From the NCBI GenBank assembly GCA_029863305.1, contig JAOTVR010000015.1, forward strand, positions 1-56,924: a stretch of DNA of 56,924 nt, given 5' to 3'. The notes under the pieces are model-generated. The model had not been told where the DNA came from. It worked only from the letters and a program-made list of their open reading frames with translations, and did not search any database. The DNA comes from Gammaproteobacteria bacterium (lineage in GTDB: Bacteria > Pseudomonadota > Gammaproteobacteria > Steroidobacterales > Woeseiaceae). Shown piece by piece: positions 42,277 to 52,421 of the stretch; the first letter of the stretch is position 1, and every line of letters begins with the position of its first letter. The position numbers and the translations under genes were made by a program.

Positions 42277-45200
42277 GATCGCTACAGAGCGTCGCGTCAC
42301 GATTGTCATGCTGATGGTCGCCATAGCGCTATTCGGCATGGTCTCACTGTCGCGCCTGAAACTTAATCTGTTGCCCGACATTTCCTACCCGACAGTTACG
42401 ATTCGTACCGAACTCACAGGCGCGGCGCCTGTAGAAGTAGAGAACTTGCTGACGAAGCCCATTGAGGAAGCGGTTGGCGTCATTCGCAACGTTCGCCTGG
42501 TGCGCTCCGTATCGCGCTCCGGGCAGTCTGATGTGACCCTCGAGTTCCTGTGGGGCACCAACATGGACATCGCCGGTGTTGACGTCAGGGAGAAGCTCGA
42601 CATTCTCGAATTGCCGTTCGAAGCGGGTCGGCCCTTGTTACTGCGCTTCGATCCATCGTCAGAACCGATCATGCGGCTGGGTCTGTTGTTCAGGGAAAGC
42701 GCCGAGCCAAGCCAGGAGACAGCGGAAGGGCGACTCAAGGCGCTGCGGCGTCTCGCTGAGGACCGAATCAAGACGGATCTCGAGGCCGAAGAAGGCACTG
42801 CTGCCGTCAAGGTCAGCGGCGGACTTGAAGACGAAATCGAAATACGCGTCGATCAGCAAAGATTGTCACAACTCGGCATCAGCATCAGCGAGATTGCAGC
42901 CCGAATTCGGGCCGAAAATGTCAATCTCTCGGGCGGCCGCCTGGAGGAAGGTAACCAGCGTTTTCTCGTTCGTACGTTGAATGAGTTTCAATCCGTCGAC
43001 GAAATTCGCGATGCAATTGTCGCCTACGTCGCGGATCGTCCGGTCTATCTTCGCGACGTTGCAACTATCGAGCGTGGCTACAAGGACCGCGAAGCCATCA
43101 CACGGGTCCGCGGCCGCGAATCGGTAGAACTTGCAGTTTATAAAGAAGGCGACGCAAACACAGTTCAGGTAGCGGACAGGATCTCGCAGCGACTCGAGAG
43201 TGTCGCCGCCTCGTTGCCCGACAGCATCGAGCTGGTCACTGTTTACGATCAGTCGAAATTTATTTCTTCGTCGGTCGACGATGTCAAGAATGCGGCATTG
43301 CTTGGCGGAATCATCGCGATCATCGTTCTATACGGTTTTTTGCGCGACTCGCGCGCAACGACGATCACGGGAATTGCCATTCCTGTCTCTGTAATCGGCA
43401 CCTTCCTGCTGATGTATCTCAACGATGTGTCATTGAACATCATGTCGCTCGGTGGAATTGCGCTGGCCGTCGGCATGCTCGTCGATAACTCGATTGTTGT
43501 TCTTGAGAATATCGTGCGCAAGCGTGAACAGGGCGAAAGTATTCTCGATGCCGCACAGCACGGTACATCCGAGGTTGCGGCGGCCGTTATGGCAGCCACG
43601 CTGACAACCATTGCCGTATTCTTTCCAATGGTATTCATTTCCGGTATCGCCGGTCAGCTATTTCGTGATCAGGCATTGACGGTAACCTTCGCGCTGGCAT
43701 TCTCCCTGCTCGTTGCCCTGACCCTGATTCCGATGCTCGCTTCTTTGGGCGCTGGCAGCCGCTATCACAATACGAACGAGGCATCGCCGCCCGGTCGATT
43801 CACGCGGGGTGTGGCATTCGTAGTACGCCTGTTTGGATTCGTGTTTACGGGCCTGAAGTGGCTGTTCTGGGCGCTCCTCTGGGTTCCGACCTGGTGCCTG
43901 CAGCGCTGTTACCGCATGGCCGCTGATATCTACCCGGGCCTGCTGCGTTGGTCCCTGCATCATCAGCTCGCCGTTGTCATGGGAGCGTTGATTATTTTCG
44001 TCGGCACGATGTCCCTGATCCCCAGATTGGGTACAGAGCTGATCCCACAACTGTCACAGGGAGAATTCAACGTCGATTTGCGGCTGTCGCCGGGGGCACC
44101 GCTGGCAGAGACAGACCAGGCGATTCAGGCGGCACAAAGTGCCGCCGCCGGAATTGACGCCGTTGCTCTCGACTACTCCGTGGCGGGAACAGGAAACCGC
44201 CTGGACGCGAACCCGGTCGATGCTGGCGACAACACGGGCACTCTGAGTATCGTGCTTGAGCCGGGCGCCGGTCGGGCCGAAGAACAGGCCGCCATGAACG
44301 TGATGCGATCCGAGCTTGCACGCCTTGCGGGGGTGCAATACGAGTTCAGCCGCCCGGCATTGATGACATTCGCCAGCCCGCTGCAGATCGAAATCTCCGG
44401 CTATGACCTCGACAATCTTGCACGCACGAGCCAATTCATCGTTCAGGAAATGTCCGCGTCCGATCGCTACACTGACATCAAGACCACAGTTGAACGCGGC
44501 AACCCTGAAATCCAGATCGTCTTCGACCAGGAGCGCGCTGCGAAACTCGGTCTTGCGGTCCGGGATATCGCAGACCGTGTCGTTGCCAATGTCCGCGGTG
44601 AACTGGCGACGCGCTACACCTGGCGCGACAAGAAGATTGACGTGCTGGTGCGCAGCGTGGATACCCGCCAATCCGACATTGAGGACATTCGACGCCTCAT
44701 CGTAAATCCAGCCTCCGACAGGCCCGTATCGCTCGCCGCGGTTGCCGACATCAACGTATCTCAGGGTCCTGCTGAAATTCGACGCGCCGCGCAGGAACGC
44801 GTCGCTATCATTACGGCAAACATTGCCTATGGCGACCTTGGCGCAGCGGCAACAGAGGCCGCCGCGATCATCAGCCGAACGCCAATGCCCAGCGGCGTCA
44901 CGGCCATGGTGTCGGGCCAGAGTGAGGAAATGCAGGCATCGTTCCAATCCATGCAATTTGCGCTGGCACTCGCGATCTTTCTCGTCTACCTCGTGATGGC
45001 ATCACAGTTTGAGTCGCTGATACACCCGTTCGTGATTCTGTTCACGATTCCGCTGGCGCTCGTTGGTGCTGTCCTCGCGTTATTTGTTACCGGTACGACA
45101 ATTAATATTGTCGCGCTGATCGGCGTCATCATGCTCGCCGGGATTGTCGTCAACAATGCGATCGTGCTGGTCGATCTGATCAATCAGCTACGTGCACATG

Positions 45201-45430
45201 GCAAGCAACGCCTCGACGCTATTATGGAAGCAGGCAGCGCCCGACTCCGGCCCATTCTGATGACTTCTCTGACTACGGCCCTCGGCCTCCTTCCCATGGC
45301 CATCGGATTCGGTGAGGGATCCGAGGTGCGCGCACCGATGGCCATTACGGTTATCGGCGGACTGCTTGTATCCACATTCCTGACGCTGCTTGTCATTCCG
45401 GTTGTCTATTCGCTGATGGACCGCAGATGA
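42260..45430 (+). CDS. RND efflux transporter permease 1
   Basis: A 1056-residue AcrB/HAE-type pump with 12 helices and two large periplasmic loops. MLVDNSIVVLENI in helix 4 carries a proton-relay Asp. It starts MRRLIEIATERRVT, typical of the MMPL/CzcA-like HAE family rather than of AcrB itself. The ATG at 42260 lies within adaptor 2. The substrate cannot be told from sequence; the metal-binding residues of CusA-type pumps were not recognised. It is coupled to pump 2 by ATGA. Confidence 0.93.
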   Translation: MRRLIEIATERRVTIVMLMVAIALFGMVSLSRLKLNLLPDISYPTVTIRTELTGAAPVEVENLLTKPIEEAVGVIRNVRLVRSVSRSGQSDVTLEFLWGTNMDIAGVDVREKLDILELPFEAGRPLLLRFDPSSEPIMRLGLLFRESAEPSQETAEGRLKALRRLAEDRIKTDLEAEEGTAAVKVSGGLEDEIEIRVDQQRLSQLGISISEIAARIRAENVNLSGGRLEEGNQRFLVRTLNEFQSVDEIRDAIVAYVADRPVYLRDVATIERGYKDREAITRVRGRESVELAVYKEGDANTVQVADRISQRLESVAASLPDSIELVTVYDQSKFISSSVDDVKNAALLGGIIAIIVLYGFLRDSRATTITGIAIPVSVIGTFLLMYLNDVSLNIMSLGGIALAVGMLVDNSIVVLENIVRKREQGESILDAAQHGTSEVAAAVMAATLTTIAVFFPMVFISGIAGQLFRDQALTVTFALAFSLLVALTLIPMLASLGAGSRYHNTNEASPPGRFTRGVAFVVRLFGFVFTGLKWLFWALLWVPTWCLQRCYRMAADIYPGLLRWSLHHQLAVVMGALIIFVGTMSLIPRLGTELIPQLSQGEFNVDLRLSPGAPLAETDQAIQAAQSAAAGIDAVALDYSVAGTGNRLDANPVDAGDNTGTLSIVLEPGAGRAEEQAAMNVMRSELARLAGVQYEFSRPALMTFASPLQIEISGYDLDNLARTSQFIVQEMSASDRYTDIKTTVERGNPEIQIVFDQERAAKLGLAVRDIADRVVANVRGELATRYTWRDKKIDVLVRSVDTRQSDIEDIRRLIVNPASDRPVSLAAVADINVSQGPAEIRRAAQERVAIITANIAYGDLGAAATEAAAIISRTPMPSGVTAMVSGQSEEMQASFQSMQFALALAIFLVYLVMASQFESLIHPFVILFTIPLALVGAVLALFVTGTTINIVALIGVIMLAGIVVNNAIVLVDLINQLRAHGKQRLDAIMEAGSARLRPILMTSLTTALGLLPMAIGFGEGSEVRAPMAITVIGGLLVSTFLTLLVIPVVYSLMDRR

Positions 45431-48400
45431 AGCACACAGAATTCGCACTCCGGCGACCCGTCACAACGGTAGTGACTTTCGTGGCACTGGCTTTGGTCGG
45501 TCTCATTGCGTCGCGTCTGCTCCCACTCGAGAAATTTCCGGACATCGAATTCCCCGGTATCTTCATTCAGGTTCCGTACGCCGGATCGACTCCGGAAGAA
45601 GTCGAGCGCCTGATCACCCGGCCGATCGAAGAAGCCCTGGCAACGCTCTCCGGCGTCGAGCAGATGTTTTCCAGCTCAGACGAAGGCCAGTCGCAAGTCT
45701 TCCTGCAGTTTGGCTGGGATCAGAGCATGGGAGCCAAAGGCATCGAGGCTCGTGCCAAAGTTGATAGCATTCGTCATTTGTTGCCCGACGACATTCGGCG
45801 CATCTTCATATTTACAGGTTCTCTGGGCGATCAGCCCGTTCTGCAATTACGCATCTCAAGTCAACGTGACCTGTCCGATAGTTACGATTTGCTCGACCGG
45901 CTGCTCAAGCGGCGTATTGAGAGAATTGACGGGGTTTCACGGGTTGAATTACATGGCGTCGACCCTCGCGAAATCCGCATCTTGTTACAACTGGATCGTC
46001 TCGCCGCACACGGTGTCGATATCGCGGCGTTACGGGAGCTGCTGCAGCGAAGCAATTTTGCAGTCAGCGCCGGGCAGATCACCGCGGGTGGACAGCGCCT
46101 GAATGTCCGGCCGCGTGGTGAATTCGATTCTATTGAAGAGATTCGAAACCTCGCCATTAACGAGAGTGGGCTTCGGCTAAGAGACATCGCGGATGTCGAG
46201 CTACGCGCACCGGACCGAAACTACGGCAGACATCTCGATCAGAAATATGCGATTGGTGTCGCTGTCAGCAAGACGACTGGCTCGAACCTCGTGGATGTGA
46301 CAGACCGGGTTATGGCCGAAGTCGAAAAAGTCCGCGCGCTGCCACAGATGCAGGGAATCAACATTTTCTCACTGGATAATCAGGGCCAAAGTGTAAAAGA
46401 CTCGCTTTCCGATTTGCTAAGCGCCGGCCTCGTCGGTGGATTGCTTGCGATCATCGTCCTGTATCTGTTCCTGCGCCAGGTCTCGACGACTCTGATTGTT
46501 ACTGCGTCGGTGCCGTTTTCGATACTGATAACACTTGGGGCACTGTATTTCTTCGGACTAACGCTGAATATTTTGTCAATGATGGGTCTGATGCTGGCCG
46601 TTGGTATGCTTGTCGATAATGCGGTCGTCGTTACCGAGAGCATATTCAGGGAACGATCGGAGCATCACGACAGCCCGCGGGCATCGACGGTCAAAGGAGT
46701 CAAGGAGGTCGGCCTGGCAGTGATCGCAGGAACCGCGACCACCATCATTGTGTTCGCACCGATAATTTTCGGCACAAAAACGGACATCATGGTGTTCCTC
46801 ACACACGTCGCAGTCACGATCATCGTCGCGTTACTTGCCTCGTTATTGATCGCGCAAACGCTCGTTCCAATGCTGGCCGCACGAGTGGCCGTGCCGCCGC
46901 GACCGACGGCGGGTGCAATGATATCCCGGCTGACACGCCGCTATGAACGCGCTCTGACCTGGGTCGTATCGCACCCCTGGTGGACCGGTCTGGGCATCGT
47001 GATCACCTGTGTCATCGGTGTTCTTCCGCTGGCCCTCAACCTCGTCAAGTTTGACGCGTTTCCGCAGGATGTGGGAAGAGAACTTTACATGCCGTACCAC
47101 ATTGAAGGCCAGCATTCGCTGGATCGCATCGAGGCAGCCGTCGACACAATCGAGGGATATCTGTTTTCGAGGCAGGAAGAATTCAACATTCGTTCCGTTT
47201 ACAGCTACTACCAACTCGATCGCGCGGAGTCTGTGATCCTGTTGACCGATGAAGACGACGCGACCCTCTCGACCAAGGAGATCATTGCACGAATAGAGAA
47301 GGATTTGCCCACGCTTGCAATCGGCAAGCCGAGTTTCAAGTTCGACCAGCAAGGTGGAGGCGAGGGATTCAGTATTCAAATATCGGGTGACTCAACGACC
47401 GTGCTCAATCAACTTGGCGCCGATATTGCGCGTGTCCTCTCATCGGTAGACGGACTGAAAGATGTCCGCAGTGATGCGGAAGGTGGCGATAAGGAGGTTC
47501 GGGTCATTATTGATCGTGTCAGAGCAGCGGCCGCGGGGCTCACAGCCGCTGAAATTGCCACTGCGGTCAGCATTGCGATGCGTGGCGAAAACCTTCGCGA
47601 ATTCCGCGGTGATTTCGGCGAAGTGGCTGTACGGCTGGCGTTTAGAGATGATGACCGACAGAGCATCGAGCAACTCGCGGATTTGCCGCTTTACAAACCA
47701 ACGGGTGAACGCATCACGCTGGGAAGCGTTGCCAGTCTGCATATCGGCCAATCACCCGCCACGATTCAACGTACCGACCGCCAGACGTCGGTCGTTCTTT
47801 CGGGCAATCTTGGAGAGGATGCGAGTCTGGACAGCATCCAGCCAGTCGTCGAAGAGTTGATGAAACAGATTGAACTCCCGCCCGGTTACAGCTGGAAGTT
47901 CGGCCGCGGCTTCGAACGTGAGGACGAGACACAGAAGATGATGGCAACGAACATCGTACTTGGTATCGCCTGCATATTCCTGGTCATGGCCGCCCTGTTC
48001 GAGTCATTGTTGTTTCCATTCTCGATCATCCTTGGATCGATTGTCTTCTCGGTATTCGGCGTGTTTCTGTTTTTTGCTGCAACCGACACTACTTTTTCAT
48101 TCATGGCCTCGATCGGCATCATGATCCTGATCGGCGTGGTCGTGAACAACGGCATTGTGCTCGTTGATCATGTCAACAACCTGCGGCAGCGCGGCCTGAT
48201 GCGCGACGCGGCCATTGTCGAGGCCGGTCGCGACCGCCTGCGGCCGATTCTGATGACGGTGGCGACGACGATCGTCGGCTTGTCGCCGCTCGCCATCGGT
48301 TCGACCCAGGTCGGCGGTGACGGACCGCCCTACTATCCGATGGCGAGAGCAATCATCGGTGGCCTCGCATTCTCTACGGTTGTATCACTGCTCGTGGTTC

Positions 48401-48507
48401 CGACGCTGTACATCTACTTCGACAACCTGTCCGCCTGGGGTCGCAAAGTCATGCGCACCGCGCGGGCCGGCGGCGCGTCAGAACAGCCAGTCCAAGAGCC
48501 AGGATAA
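45427..48507 (+). CDS. RND efflux transporter permease 2
   Basis: A 1026-residue RND pump, homologous to but distinct from pump 1. MLVDNAVVVTESI carries the proton-relay Asp of helix 4, and FPDIEFPGIFIQVPYAGSTP is the usual porter-domain start. The start overlaps the pump 1 stop as ATGA, so translation is coupled. Its last 59 bases overlap the convergent GlyGly-CTERM gene. Paired different RND genes recall MdtBC/MuxBC heterotrimers. No outer-membrane channel gene is present. Confidence 0.93.
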   Translation: MKHTEFALRRPVTTVVTFVALALVGLIASRLLPLEKFPDIEFPGIFIQVPYAGSTPEEVERLITRPIEEALATLSGVEQMFSSSDEGQSQVFLQFGWDQSMGAKGIEARAKVDSIRHLLPDDIRRIFIFTGSLGDQPVLQLRISSQRDLSDSYDLLDRLLKRRIERIDGVSRVELHGVDPREIRILLQLDRLAAHGVDIAALRELLQRSNFAVSAGQITAGGQRLNVRPRGEFDSIEEIRNLAINESGLRLRDIADVELRAPDRNYGRHLDQKYAIGVAVSKTTGSNLVDVTDRVMAEVEKVRALPQMQGINIFSLDNQGQSVKDSLSDLLSAGLVGGLLAIIVLYLFLRQVSTTLIVTASVPFSILITLGALYFFGLTLNILSMMGLMLAVGMLVDNAVVVTESIFRERSEHHDSPRASTVKGVKEVGLAVIAGTATTIIVFAPIIFGTKTDIMVFLTHVAVTIIVALLASLLIAQTLVPMLAARVAVPPRPTAGAMISRLTRRYERALTWVVSHPWWTGLGIVITCVIGVLPLALNLVKFDAFPQDVGRELYMPYHIEGQHSLDRIEAAVDTIEGYLFSRQEEFNIRSVYSYYQLDRAESVILLTDEDDATLSTKEIIARIEKDLPTLAIGKPSFKFDQQGGGEGFSIQISGDSTTVLNQLGADIARVLSSVDGLKDVRSDAEGGDKEVRVIIDRVRAAAAGLTAAEIATAVSIAMRGENLREFRGDFGEVAVRLAFRDDDRQSIEQLADLPLYKPTGERITLGSVASLHIGQSPATIQRTDRQTSVVLSGNLGEDASLDSIQPVVEELMKQIELPPGYSWKFGRGFEREDETQKMMATNIVLGIACIFLVMAALFESLLFPFSIILGSIVFSVFGVFLFFAATDTTFSFMASIGIMILIGVVVNNGIVLVDHVNNLRQRGLMRDAAIVEAGRDRLRPILMTVATTIVGLSPLAIGSTQVGGDGPPYYPMARAIIGGLAFSTVVSLLVVPTLYIYFDNLSAWGRKVMRTARAGGASEQPVQEPG

Positions 48508-49240
48508 ACCACCAACCCAGTGCCCCGCCACCGTGTTCATGGTGATCGACGACGATGACTTCGGTCACGATCGCCGCGTCTCTGCCGGCATCTTCTATCG
48601 GCAGGAACGCAAGTTCGGATGTGTCGTCCGGTCCGAAGTAGGCGAGGAATGAATCATCATAGGCATCGAAAAGCTCGATCAGGACATCGTAGCTGCCTGT
48701 CGGATAGCCGGCGAGCAACTCCGTGACAAGGACGTACTCATCATCGCTGCTCGCGCCAAAGATCGTAAAGTCGTCTGTTGCCGCGTATTCGTTCCATGGC
48801 CCGCCCTCAAAGCTGAGGTATACGACCGCGTAAACGTCGGCTGAAGAGAAATAGGTATCGGCGTCAAACAGTAAATCGATGCCGTGGTAATAACCGTCTT
48901 CATCAAAATCGTTGAACAGCACTATGTCGGCTGTGTAGAACCAGAAATCGATGTTCGCCGCTGATGACGACTGCACTGTCGCTTTCGACCGTACCGACGA
49001 ACGTGTGCCTTTCTCGTCCAGCTCCGCACTCGTCGCCAGCGTCGGGTATTCGTCCTCCGACACTTTGCCTGGCGCCCCATTGTCACGTTGTTCCCGTGTG
49101 CTTTGCTTGGTGACTGACAAGCGCGCTTCAGCGTCCACCCCGGCGGCAAAAGCATCAACGGATACGATCATTAGTCCCGCGACAAGAAGCATCGCGAGCA
49201 GCAATTTTGTCCAATTGAAAATTCTTGCAGTGGTGTCCAT
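48449..49240 (-). CDS. Choice-of-anchor H family protein with GlyGly-CTERM tail
   Basis: 263 residues. A signal peptide (LLLAMLLVAGLMIVSVDAFA) leads to a beta-rich domain with an aromatic/acidic stretch (DFWFYTADIVLFNDFDEDG) repeated in pattern through SYDVLIELFDAYDDSFLAYF. The C-terminus is GGGALGWWFILALGLAVL plus an arginine-rich end, a GlyGly-CTERM signal cut by rhombosortase. It is probably a surface or secreted protein passing through type II secretion. ATG at 49240 with GAGGAGA upstream. Its 3' end overlaps the RND pump gene antisense. Confidence 0.85.
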   Translation of the reverse strand: MDTTARIFNWTKLLLAMLLVAGLMIVSVDAFAAGVDAEARLSVTKQSTREQRDNGAPGKVSEDEYPTLATSAELDEKGTRSSVRSKATVQSSSAANIDFWFYTADIVLFNDFDEDGYYHGIDLLFDADTYFSSADVYAVVYLSFEGGPWNEYAATDDFTIFGASSDDEYVLVTELLAGYPTGSYDVLIELFDAYDDSFLAYFGPDDTSELAFLPIEDAGRDAAIVTEVIVVDHHEHGGGALGWWFILALGLAVLTRRRPARCA

Positions 49241-49378
49241 ACTATTCTCCTCGATTCCTGCTTTCTGGCTACTATTTAAACTCTGCTTCACTGAATCGAT
49301 GCTGAACTCGTAGGCATGAACATCGCGAAATGCGATCATGTTCAGCTCTCGTTTAGTTTCGGCGCGTGGCGTTCATCA

Positions 49379-50335
49379 ATGATTCAGGAAAGTCGACAGG
49401 ATTCGACAGGAAGCGCTATCGCATTTCTGTTATTCGGGGTCATGGGCGGGCTTGGCCTCGACCTGTGTGCAAAAGGTCTGCTCAGCAGCTATTCGCTGCA
49501 GCAGTTCGTATTCCTTCGAAGCCTGATCGGCCTCGCGATATTTGTGCTGATTGGACGCCAGTTCGGCGGCCTGAAGAGCCTGATCACGTCGCGGTGGGCC
49601 TGGCACCTGTTGAGGACGCTGCTCGCGACGGGCGCGATGTTCGGGTTCTTCTACGGTTTGGCCCGTATGCCGCTGGTCAATGCGCTGACACTGGGCTTCA
49701 CGGCGCCGTTGATGATGACGGCGCTCGCCGTACCCATGCTTGGCGAACACGTCGGCTGGCGCCGCTGGCTGGCCGTTACCGTGGGTTTCATCGGCGTACT
49801 GATTATATTGCGACCTGCTGGTGGCGAAGTTTCGTTCGCTTCGATCGCGGTTTTATTTGCGGCGTTTTGCTATGCGTGCATGGCGATAACCGCGCGTAAG
49901 TTGGCGACAACAGAAAGCAGCTATGCGCTGTCGGTGTATGTAATCGCGGGGCCAATGCTGGTGTCGATGGCAATGCTGGGGCGAGGCGCATGGATAATGC
50001 CGGATACGGATGGTTGGTTGTTATTTGCCCTGGCCGGTAGCTGCTCGGTCATTGCCTGGATCGGAATCATTGGCGGCTACCGGCGTGCGTCACCTGCCTT
50101 GCTTGCGCCATTCGAGTACACAGCCCTGATTGGCGGTGCGATCGCAGGGTATCTCATTTGGGACGAAGTCCCGGATCGATGGGTCGCAATTGGCGCGACC
50201 GTGATCATCGCCTCGGGACTGTTCGTCGTGTACCGTGAAATCGGTGCAACGCTATCCGCTCGTTACCTGAGAGCATTCACGGCCAGTAGCGCGGCTGCCC
50301 TGAAGCAGCGGCTGAGTCGAAAAGCTGAGTCCTGA
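49379..50335 (+). CDS. EamA/DMT family transporter
   Basis: 318 residues with ten helices in two EamA repeats (halves beginning around FLLFGVMGG and VLFAAFCYACMAI). ALTLGFTAPLMMTAL and APFEYTALIGGAIAGYLIWDE are the typical repeat ends. It probably exports or imports a small metabolite. The start at 49379 puts helix 1 at residues 12-30; an ATG at 49316 in the same frame is possible. Divergent from the GlyGly-CTERM gene. Confidence 0.88.
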   Translation: MIQESRQDSTGSAIAFLLFGVMGGLGLDLCAKGLLSSYSLQQFVFLRSLIGLAIFVLIGRQFGGLKSLITSRWAWHLLRTLLATGAMFGFFYGLARMPLVNALTLGFTAPLMMTALAVPMLGEHVGWRRWLAVTVGFIGVLIILRPAGGEVSFASIAVLFAAFCYACMAITARKLATTESSYALSVYVIAGPMLVSMAMLGRGAWIMPDTDGWLLFALAGSCSVIAWIGIIGGYRRASPALLAPFEYTALIGGAIAGYLIWDEVPDRWVAIGATVIIASGLFVVYREIGATLSARYLRAFTASSAAALKQRLSRKAES

Positions 50336-50356
50336 TACGTTACTGCGACAGAGACC

Positions 50357-50803
50357 TTAGCCGACGTCGCCAGCAACAAGCCCGGCGAGCTCGGCCGGCG
50401 TTATTTTCAGAGCTTTAGCCACACGATTGAAGAAATCAACCTCGAGAACACTGACACTCTTGTCGCTGCGAAATACGTCAGCCAGCGCGTGTATTGTTGC
50501 GACGCGGTCCTTATCCGCCATCTTATCCCGCACACTTGCCAGGTATTTGCGCAATGACGCCTCAGCATAGAGTTCTGGACGTGCAGCGACGCGAATGTCA
50601 GCGGCGCTGAAGTCTTCGCCGGTATGCTGTTTGAGGATTTCACTGATGCGATCAACCTCGACCGTTTGAATGTTGATATCAGCATCGGCCGCCCTCGCCA
50701 GTGTCATGAGCAGCACTTCCTTATATAACTCGCTTTGTTCCTCCTCGCTCACGTCCGCGCCGCCGAAGATTTTCAAAACGCTCTTAAGATCTGCGATTGC
50801 CAT
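50357..50803 (-). CDS. TerB-like (DjlA/TerB) helical protein
   Basis: 148 residues, all-helical, with the acidic pattern of TerB domains: LMTLARAADADI in the first half and VATIHALADVFRSDKSVSVLEVDFFNRVAKAL in the second. TerB proteins occur at the membrane and in stress or phage-defence settings, but no Ter cluster is here. GGGTGAG precedes the ATG at 50803. Converges on the EamA gene. Confidence 0.83.
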   Translation of the reverse strand: MAIADLKSVLKIFGGADVSEEEQSELYKEVLLMTLARAADADINIQTVEVDRISEILKQHTGEDFSAADIRVAARPELYAEASLRKYLASVRDKMADKDRVATIHALADVFRSDKSVSVLEVDFFNRVAKALKITPAELAGLVAGDVG

Positions 50804-50923
50804 TATGGTCTCACCCTTGATTATCGTTATTTCGTTATCGTTATCTCGGTGCGGCGGCTGCACCGCGGCCCGATGCCCAAGTATACACGGCGATAGCTGT
50901 CAGAATCATGGTGTAGGGCACGA

Positions 50924-52255
50924 TTATTCATGCCGCATCGACTGCCGCTTCCAGTAGGTCAGCGAGCGCCACAGCCATTCGATGGGCCCGAAACGGTAAC
51001 GATTCAGCCACCAGGTACTGACAAACAGCTGCAACAATATGACGAGAACAACGAATCCCATCTGCCCGAACCGGGGGATCGTGCCGTAAAGCCCGAGCCC
51101 GTAACCGTAGAACACGGTTGTCAGAATGAGCGAGTGCATAATGTAATTCGTCAGCGCCATACGACCCACCTTGGCGAAGCGGGCCAAAATGCCTTGCAGC
51201 GCGCCCGATTTGAAAACCAGCAAAATCAGGCCGATGTGCCCGAACGCGATGCACAGGCTGGCCAGATAGTTTGCAATCCCGCCCACCCGCATCACGTACT
51301 GCGCGTTCCACTGGTGCGCCGAAAGATCGAACGCGCTGAATACTGCCAGCGGCAGGCCCAGCAGATAACCGGCCATCATGAGCTTGCGGTAAAACGATTG
51401 CGATCGCTCGCCTGAGAGAACGCCGAGCTTCATCAGTGCCATACCGATCATCATCAGTGCAGCAACGCGCGAAATCCCAAAAAACAATGTTGTAAAGACC
51501 TGCATGGAGGCAACGATCGGCGCACGGTGCGCGACGATCTCCGTGTAACTCCCCCGGTAGCTCTCCAAATCCTTCTGCAGATCTTCATCGGTTGGCGCCA
51601 GGAACGCCCGAAACTCCTCCCAGTCTTCGAGTAGTTTCTCCTGCTCCGCCGTTATTTCCTCACCGGCGTCTTGCAGAGCTGCTATCTCGCTGGCCTCGGC
51701 CTGGGTTTGTTTGGCGCTGATCGAAAAACCGTAGGTCATGAGCAACGACAGGGGCAGCAGTAAACAGGCGATGACAATCAGCGTCCTCGGGCTGCGCCGT
51801 CTGAACAGATAGACAAGCATGCCGATCACGGCATACATGAACAGGATGTCACCGAACCAGATCAAGTAGCCGTGAACAGCGCCGATAATGATCAGCCAGA
51901 ATTGTCGCCGATAGAAGATGCGCCCGTACTGTCCACCCCGCGCCTCAGCCCGGTCTGTCATCAGGATCAGGCCGGCGCCGAACAGCATGGCGAAGATGCT
52001 GAGAAATTTCTGATCAAAGAATATGTGTGTGAAGAACCAGGTGCCGATGTTGTGTAACTCTGTGCCGCCCATCGCCAGGGGATTTGCATAGGCGATGAAG
52101 GGCATGGCGAACGCATAGATGTTCATCACAAGGATACCGAGCACGGCGATACCGCGCAGGACATCGAGGCTGACGATGCGCTCGCCGAGCAACACCGGGC
52201 CAACCGCGGGTGCAGACTCGTGGTCGGTAGCGATTCCGGACTCAGCTTCGCTCAT
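50924..52255 (-). CDS. DUF418 family membrane protein
   Basis: 443 residues with about ten helices. LDVLRGIAVLGILVMNI near the N-terminus and RFGPIEWLWRSLTYWKRQ at the C-terminus are the hallmarks of DUF418 proteins. A long charged loop around residues 190-230 (AEASEIAALQDAGEE; EFRAFLAPTDEDL) is inserted mid-protein. Function unknown; an acyltransferase-like or transport role has been suggested for relatives. Start at the ATG at 52255. Confidence 0.88.
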   Translation of the reverse strand: MSEAESGIATDHESAPAVGPVLLGERIVSLDVLRGIAVLGILVMNIYAFAMPFIAYANPLAMGGTELHNIGTWFFTHIFFDQKFLSIFAMLFGAGLILMTDRAEARGGQYGRIFYRRQFWLIIIGAVHGYLIWFGDILFMYAVIGMLVYLFRRRSPRTLIVIACLLLPLSLLMTYGFSISAKQTQAEASEIAALQDAGEEITAEQEKLLEDWEEFRAFLAPTDEDLQKDLESYRGSYTEIVAHRAPIVASMQVFTTLFFGISRVAALMMIGMALMKLGVLSGERSQSFYRKLMMAGYLLGLPLAVFSAFDLSAHQWNAQYVMRVGGIANYLASLCIAFGHIGLILLVFKSGALQGILARFAKVGRMALTNYIMHSLILTTVFYGYGLGLYGTIPRFGQMGFVVLVILLQLFVSTWWLNRYRFGPIEWLWRSLTYWKRQSMRHE

Positions 52256-52371
52256 GCGGACATCCTCGTTCTCATTGCTGGATATTCCCGAACGGACGAT
52301 CGAGCGACGAGCCGGTTATGATACCGCAGCAAATCATTTTTGTTTAGTACTGATTTATAAGGAATTTTTGC

Positions 52372-52400
52372 TTGGAATTTTGGGCAATACGCGACATACT
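52372..52400 (+). promoter_or_regulatory. Sigma-70 promoter of the 26-residue microgene
   Basis: TTGGAA (52372-52377), exactly 17 bases, CATACT (52395-52400), inside an AT-rich stretch that begins near 52331. Predicted start near 52407, giving a transcript of about 165 bases that ends at the terminator at 52571. Confidence 0.62.
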
Positions 52401-52421
52401 CGGCTCGGGTAAACAACATTG

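Noticed and set aside
44054-44956. A 300-codon minus-strand frame inside the first RND pump
   Set aside because: Shadow of the pump gene; His/Arg/Cys-rich composition typical of antisense frames.
50357-50803. TerB-like gene as part of a tellurite-resistance or phage-defence island
   Set aside because: No other ter or defence genes are nearby; it appears to be a solitary TerB-fold protein.
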